This document shows positions 9,401 through 10,287 of a stretch of 10,287 nucleotides of DNA, piece after piece (the first letter of the stretch is position 1; the number at the start of each line of letters is the position of its first letter). The notes beneath the pieces were generated by a model, which saw nothing but the letters and a program-made list of their open reading frames with translations, ran no database searches and was not told where the DNA came from. The stretch is from the NCBI GenBank assembly GCA_964414205.1, contig CAYPVP010000053.1:1-10287 (forward strand). The letters run 5' to 3'. This DNA comes from STD2-102 sp964414205 (lineage in GTDB: Bacteria > Bacillota > Clostridia > Christensenellales > CAG-917). Both the position numbers and the translations under genes were made by a program.

Positions 9401-10082
9401 ATCAGCAATGGTTGATGTCTACACCTATATTGAAAGAAAAAATGATTCTACTCAACAAAAAGAGAAAGTCAAAGTTCAACCTATTGATGGAACAGTTCGT
9501 GTGAGAATTTCGTTGCCAGAAGGCGCTCAATCAGGAAACAAACTTTATATGATTGATGCAAACAACAAACTTTCTGAGATGACATATACAATTGATGATG
9601 ATGGTTTCTATGTTGTTGAAACTTCCTATTTGGGAACATTTGTATTTGTCAAAAATGGAACATTCCCATTCTGGTTTATTGGGGTCATCGTTGCATTGGT
9701 TTTGGCTTTGGTTGCTGTCGGCGTTGGCGTTCCATTTGGAGTGAAAACGGCAAAGAAAAACAAAGAACTTGTCACTGTTATAAATGGCAAGGGCGAAGAA
9801 ATTCTTGTCCCATACAAAGAAAAGAAAGAAAGAGACAAAATCATGAAAAAAATCAATGCTCAAAGAGGTAAAACTGGATATATGCCACAAATGAGCACAA
9901 ATGTTGAAATGGCAACAAATCAAATCGATTCAGAGAAAGTAAAAATCGAAAATGATACAGCCGATTTGGACAGTGCAAAAGAAGTGGTGACATCAGACAT
10001 TGATGAGGTCAAACCCGTTCGTCCTACCAAACCTGCAAGACCAACAAAAAAAGAAAAGCATGATGGAACAGACGAAGACTAA
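303..10082 (+). CDS. Giant secreted, membrane-anchored surface protein with Ig-like and MBG/YDG repeats (adhesin-like)
   Basis: This 3259-residue protein is predicted to be exported by Sec and held in the membrane by a C-terminal helix, with almost the whole chain outside the cell. Its order is: signal peptide (1-37, or to 59), unrecognised beta-rich head (60-459), three Ig-like modules with D-x-A-x-N motifs (460-910), linker (911-1039), MBG-type modules (1040-1611), a YDG-rich block (1612-2442), more MBG-type modules (2443-2970), a membrane-proximal region (2971-3122), a transmembrane helix (3123-3147) and a cytoplasmic tail (3148-3259). MBG and YDG modules are known stalk-like repeats of very long bacterial surface proteins, so a role as an adhesin or matrix-contacting fibre is inferred. 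I see no catalytic motif. The frame is intact over 9.8 kb with no internal stop, which argues for selection to keep it. The start follows a good ribosome binding site, and an intrinsic terminator lies 9 nt after the TAA stop. I do not recognise a named orthologue; ligand and host are unknown. Confidence 0.95.
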   Translation: MNFKTTQQSTKKKTVSVLAKVFFCAFAFLLVFGVAFAGFSAFDLSSNSGNMTQNNVAHADRQTGFSTPYEYAPSFNDGAFETIDGVEKYVQTVNMDYPKFGDLQGDQPKYLSYYRWATLSGQYLNFTVSKGKFVAVETSSHTGAPEDFIVFNTKIDSEYIKNILQNGLATVNVTMDYTLSFQSNNDLSMGVALKQTNAPMMAHKDTCNFISRETINDPNADPIAKTTSLTLSYDSLFVNNATNISFVVSTGQATNRTQKFTYADLSMKIQIIFNGESNAPKAVSSTISNNTSLDNGLNLSDSIINSNQALKNELQDFSDNASKSKKAGNTDHFENIVLGKYVNKTLGTIDNYNYFKMFETNIVDYNATTADDNGTNGAVGIKDISFGTNESDLCELWKTSFSNSFTIKNDENQVVAIAKVGFLNKSKINIKVYFVQNAQIKIILRDFCTNANEITLDAKGIDADAPKRVAVTAHNMTTLGKLTATNAEQLKNQFASLDWTYSQTFGWDIEPDVVEPSEAKLMFFYNVAFSKTGLWGSFNDFSGIVNSMPNEPKQYGKLGGFANLISDIFTIGNESGSGYYIVSIVTYDLAGNTVGYSNQDCYMFKIDYANDGFAMETKDNVTNEIYDTTAGKWLTKNALTTTFTIPSRMSAESRKYLSGNVLVVEDALGNAYNIVVKDGMIVSAGSSNIVGDGASAYFDNGVFKITYADGVFTLTCGDRKALDGKFVNVFENMTFTLVFGHDPNGELFFSKQAKYYIDKNTPNDANFIPDKFFTATNRSLEYYSNFNYRNWFTDSWLYNANISIEDEMKDSQSSSIKVFIGLGINKFVDVDAQKMMADYILSGETASFDKYVSSLNLFDTLQVASLFDIEKYGLKIDLKENVSGLRNIYVWVVDQANNTGKAIQYQMLVDANQYSIETLMNSENEREFGYGFAKINFVNQKGEQTTSFKRGDALNINISISKDLNIIPYKVTRNVFTNSANTEIFSKTDIFKNSTLEQKYVYSGSESNVISMNNLDMEFKIESTSIANFPERKNMEYEYSFRKVVQMTLGNTIHYYNGTNIGIAKTIDNVNANAEFVANFYTTYSNENPSINVPTKSSDGALTEGGAPKDAGYYFLVAQVDGNNYVSAEQKLKYTILKKSAIVRVQNFEKIYGQIASINDLQFILEGKVEGDANNAGLISGSLKLTDGSAVDSRLNVGKYVIVQNDKFEFKNYSVTFASGIYEVKKFEVAIVVDANQSKEFGNEDPKFTYSVSNASLPYSEPIESIILSGNIIRNVGMNVGVYPYDLIASKDSFVLNSNYKITISCTDTFKIAKRNVQINPVTGQKSYVGANSFDIRYQLNAKDLEYQKYISGALNLGVESPTAGTYPITLGTLQVVATDNMNSNIQLVLATNVNFVVEQKAEISIRPKTNFAFETIYMPNSDFAVDAFDFNLTNFEIDTALNTTGWTIKWSVNKNSYDRNISEVGVYPISFTIESIMQGQDVIYDSTTQQKSVFVADAFIKVNPATITVVIDDANNVYNKAYGDKEREVAVLKETNNNAKIDSISISNGEFARVLKDGNGDFVRFGNIYDDVSSSLVDNAYYGLKLVKNFSSSNLNYKFEYVGIDDVRYTISAKQIILNQSNFEAKNKSYDGSTTVKYQTNDESILFSKVRLEDDVTILFDANYNDANASGRKEITFSNFTVAGKDAKNYQFYIGSSLLTNKATTIKINQFRNGAEIVISKAILYVNKTDIEIKKQYDGTKLLTKENVKFVSGSLVDFDLTTMLDATVVGEFASSKVSNNIDVNNCVITMPFVGANANITLVASDEAGLSVVTNATSVVITISMNDAKIVKKEIAIEDLNSIVARDRQYNGTKDVSFTYTFKDGVLALGSSASDVPIEFVAQFDDKNVGKRTATITGWTLPTNPYYVLKQYATFENIEKFAQIVPARLSLDFLFDETRKYNAKTNVTLSTKNELVFFEDSTTIPELQYLSFAYSSVNMSLNGKLDSNVQFNADTTVKKHNVLVAGLVVTVSASAPSDFDVNNFVLYVSRYSETLKVYEQIEISIVSGQTIADFEMLDRAVMEKKALTITSDAITVDNKYFDATKFGTAQIDLTKIGVEQLDLEKVKLNCTVSFEQRDCGVGNRVANVSTEDLVDLSLDKKAGNYFISNGSIVTMVRNATILPAPLTFVSDVNDKVYDGTLVGTVKNSQLFGFCDYADVDKFKVNLNTRFVAFDNKNVSAVATKANLYGMSLAGSSSDNYILTTSIIDTEWKPEDGDVKNAPNYYMTKEIAGVKTHFFKLPTTTFYRVAKTDYNNAGHGNVYAVEKDASTGIVYYIVKTAILNDANKEVPLTVSYGVATSGKITAKQVGFTVETTKSGEQNINKKYDGTNVYHGDISSDFVFALNGIFEFDTVTVSNQDYTAQYSTSDAGNCTLDFNVTKLSGVDSANYSFINSKHSLTAKINPLEIQIGLKDLKIEYGSGLAGFEYVFGTFNNGEERLLKIVDGKLGYYLADNTFVVLDSNMRLPEIVFGQSRPENAGFYAVNLANGSSQNYKFVFITKNVSADATTGRPVFSNVCAVLQITKKVVYAFAQDNFTNGTNADKYAYTMTFGEASPQIILGYSATANIEDTQSIIVNPSSLGAKFVEPLATFNLFNFETKTFGNLVDKNSSISENLAGGNFYAVKIDATNASAQNYEIRIKYDSVDSNMLVSALQKLEIANQKISGISFMPKPSMIYTGKAIEFNVSGTVAGDIVTFQGYNSLANGEIDRNSKIDADKILNVGTYFVELRIQRANFSDYVKTEKIVIKKASVSIDLRDYTVEYDKKAHTMIESNGILLPENTIPLDEIVLTYYDKNNTVIVGEIVNAGLYTVKASFVSKPNSNFESCESPLRSFTISKARISIDILKQNKVYVGDYAEDKLDYEAKFDSKNSSWDIADANLRVYYNDANYPSSDEFEYIEVPGKYSYRIVAKNTNYMIVSRNEGFFYLGVKSVACADEEDASNVFAKIESSTGIVAGGAKLAYDTINSSSNATLWNEVLANVKSFGSLFGPLTPSAMVDVYTYIERKNDSTQQKEKVKVQPIDGTVRVRISLPEGAQSGNKLYMIDANNKLSEMTYTIDDDGFYVVETSYLGTFVFVKNGTFPFWFIGVIVALVLALVAVGVGVPFGVKTAKKNKELVTVINGKGEEILVPYKEKKERDKIMKKINAQRGKTGYMPQMSTNVEMATNQIDSEKVKIENDTADLDSAKEVVTSDIDEVKPVRPTKPARPTKKEKHDGTDED
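480..1679 (+). other. N-terminal head region, unrecognised, beta-rich (residues 60-459)
   Basis: This is the part of the protein least like a repeat. Residues 60-283 alternate short hydrophobic strands with polar turns (for example NFTVSKGKFVAVE and TVNVTMDYTLSF), which suggests a beta-sandwich domain. Residues 284-459 are Asn/Ser/Lys-rich and start with a probably less ordered stretch. Being distal to the membrane and outside the repeats, it is the best candidate for the ligand-binding end. That is inference from position; I cannot assign a family. A carbohydrate-binding-like or adhesin-type jelly roll is possible. Confidence 0.45.
1680..3032 (+). other. Three Ig-like modules (residues about 460-910)
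   Basis: Three segments of about 150 residues look like bacterial Ig-like domains. The first (about 460-606) ends with the strand YYIVSIVTYDLAGNT (579-593), a typical D-x-A-G-N signature of bacterial Ig-like repeats, followed by KIDYAND. The second (about 607-761) ends with YYIDKNTP (755-762), a typical inter-module linker. The third (about 762-910) contains IYVWVVDQANNTG (888-900), a degenerate form of the same signature. The modules are far diverged from each other and the boundaries are approximate. Confidence 0.6.
3420..5135 (+). repeat. First MBG-type repeat block (residues 1040-1611)
   Basis: About six divergent beta modules. Residues 1040-1135 hold YYNGTN (1055-1060) and DAGYY (1110-1114). 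Residues 1136-1223 hold KIYGQ (1150-1154), and 1224-1311 hold KEFGNEDP (1239-1246); both are variants of the K-x-Y-G-D-x-x-P start of the MBG (YGX-type) family. Two less typical modules follow (about 1312-1397 and 1398-1502), then one with KAYGDKE (1521-1527). Most modules show a late N-x-G-x-Y or A-G-x-Y element (for example NVGKY, AGTYP, EVGVYP). The block extends the stalk. Assignment to the MBG family rests on motifs read by eye. Confidence 0.7.
5136..7628 (+). repeat. YDG-type repeat block (residues 1612-2442)
   Basis: Seven tandem modules each carry the K-x-Y-D-G-T element that names the YDG family, intact or degenerate: SYDGST (Y1631), QYDGTK (Y1738), QYNGTK (Y1850), KYNAKT (Y1941), KYFDATK (Y2080), VYDGT (Y2177) and KYDGTN (Y2366). 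Several modules end with an N-Y-x-(L/F) strand and then a junction such as ITAKQ or ISAKQ. The fourth and fifth modules have lost the central Gly. The sixth contains a long insertion (2246-2338). At the DNA level the copies differ strongly, so this is an old, diverged array and not a recent expansion. Confidence 0.75.
7635..9212 (+). repeat. Second MBG-type repeat block, membrane-proximal (residues 2445-2970)
   Basis: Five modules. About 2445-2561 holds IEYGSG (2456-2461), and 2562-2697 holds MTFGEASP (2588-2595), close to the MBG F/Y-G-E-x-x-P start. About 2698-2785 holds IYTGKAIEF (2715-2723), with a late NVGTY. About 2786-2874 holds VEYDKKAHTM (2800-2809), resembling the Y-D-G-K-A-H-T form seen in related surface repeats, with NAGLY later. 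About 2875-2970 holds KVYVGD. The last three share a compact length of about 88-95 residues, matching the first modules of the stalk. Confidence 0.65.
9213..9668 (+). other. Membrane-proximal region (residues 2971-3122)
   Basis: The repeat pattern stops at about residue 2970. Residues 2975-3040 are acidic, then Ala/Ser/Asn-rich and probably partly helical. Residues 3060-3118 form a compact beta module with VRVRISLPEG, LYMIDANNK and IDDDGFYVVET, ending in GTFVFVK. This V-x-I-x-L-P ... D-D-G ... G-x-F-x-(L/V) pattern is common just before the cell-wall or membrane anchor of Gram-positive surface proteins. Here it leads straight into a transmembrane helix. Family naming is tentative. Confidence 0.55.
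9669..9743 (+). other. C-terminal transmembrane helix (residues 3123-3147)
   Basis: About 25 residues, beginning FWFIGVIVALVLAL and continuing Val/Ala/Gly-rich, have no charge and are followed at once by K3148 and further lysines (KTAKKNK). This fits a single-pass anchor with its C terminus in the cytoplasm (positive-inside rule). No LPXTG-like motif precedes it, so covalent sortase attachment is not predicted. Confidence 0.9.
9744..10079 (+). other. Cytoplasmic tail (residues 3148-3259)
   Basis: A 112-residue hydrophilic tail follows the membrane helix. It has a short beta-like segment (ELVTVINGKGEEILVPY), a strongly basic stretch (KEKKERDKIMKKINAQRGK), an acidic middle and a Pro/Arg/Lys-rich end in which RPTKP-ARPTKK repeats (about 3240-3249). 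The protein ends acidic (DGTDED). Sortase-anchored proteins usually leave only a few basic residues inside the cell, so a tail of this size suggests intracellular contacts. The function is unknown. Confidence 0.7.
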
Positions 10083-10091
10083 TTGACAAAG

Positions 10092-10120
10092 AAGACGGAA
10101 AATTATTTCCGTCTTTTTTT
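10092..10120 (+). terminator. Rho-independent terminator of the surface-protein gene
   Basis: A perfect 10-bp stem (AAGACGGAAA, 10092-10101, with TTTCCGTCTT, 10106-10115) closes a 4-nt loop (ATTA). A run of seven T residues spans 10114-10120. It begins 9 nt after the TAA stop, as expected for the end of a transcription unit. The reverse strand lacks an equally good U-tract, so it acts mainly for the + strand gene. Confidence 0.92.
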
Positions 10121-10231
10121 ATGGTAAAAATCTGATTTAAAATGCAATGAAATTATATTGCTATATTTATTTTATATAGATAAGCAAATATATAGATAAA
10201 GATATAGATATAAGTATAGTATAAGTATAAA
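10121..10231. repeat. AT-rich, low-complexity intergenic DNA
   Basis: No coding region is visible here. The stretch is dominated by TATA/ATAG/ATAAG words. The 11-mer TATATAGATAA occurs twice with a 16-bp offset (10173-10183 and 10189-10199), and ATAAGTATAGTATAAGTATAA (10210-10230) is an imperfect short tandem. These look like slippage-derived simple repeats. Confidence 0.7.
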
Positions 10232-10268
10232 CAAAAACAAAAACAAAAACAAAAACAAAAACAAAAAC
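10232..10268. repeat. Perfect hexanucleotide tandem repeat (CAAAAA)6
   Basis: C residues occur at 10232 and every 6 bp to 10268, separated each time by exactly five A residues, giving six perfect CAAAAA units plus a final C. The array is directly followed by ATATATATAATT, which contains TATAAT (10274-10279). A repeat this pure is prone to slipped-strand change in copy number. Its relation to the next gene cannot be seen because the window ends at 10287. Confidence 0.95.
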
Positions 10269-10287
10269 ATATATATAATTTAAGATA

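Noticed and set aside
303..10082. Alternative genetic code (TGA read as Trp), suggested by the AT-rich DNA.
   Set aside because: Tryptophan is encoded by TGG and no in-frame TGA occurs in 3259 codons, so nothing here supports recoding. The standard bacterial code explains the frame.

Overview
The window is almost entirely one protein-coding gene. A single uninterrupted + strand frame (303-10082, 3259 codons) encodes a giant secreted, membrane-anchored surface protein of very roughly 350 kDa. The DNA is AT-rich, leucine is mostly TTG, tryptophan is TGG, no in-frame TGA occurs, and the start has a Gram-positive-type Shine-Dalgarno (GAGGTG, 5 nt before ATG). Together with the architecture this suggests an AT-rich Bacillota/Clostridia-like bacterium, probably an uncultured host-associated one. 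That assignment is inference; no phylogenetic marker gene is present.

Layout. 1-302 is a non-coding leader: a good sigma-A-type promoter (TTGACA-17-TATTAT, 112-140), an unusual CG-containing patch in an AT-rich leader, and the ribosome binding site. 303-10082 is the surface protein. In order it has a Sec signal peptide, an unrecognised beta-rich head (about residues 60-459), three Ig-like modules (about 460-910), a linker, a long stalk of about 18 divergent MBG/YDG-type beta modules (about 1040-2970), a non-repeat membrane-proximal region with a short beta module (about 2971-3122), one transmembrane helix (about 3123-3147) and a 112-residue charged cytoplasmic tail. 10092-10120 is a strong intrinsic terminator. 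10121-10287 is low-complexity intergenic DNA ending in a perfect (CAAAAA)6 array just upstream of a TATAAT.

The promoter, single frame and terminator make this look like a monocistronic unit. The plausible role is a long cell-surface stalk that presents an N-terminal head, as in adhesins. The anchor is a transmembrane segment followed by a substantial tail, not an LPXTG sortase signal. No enzyme, RNA gene, CRISPR array or mobile element is visible. The most notable points are the regular inter-module junction motif that fixes the repeat register, a roughly 93-residue insertion inside one YDG module, the long cytoplasmic tail with an RPTKP-type repeat, and the simple-sequence tracts.
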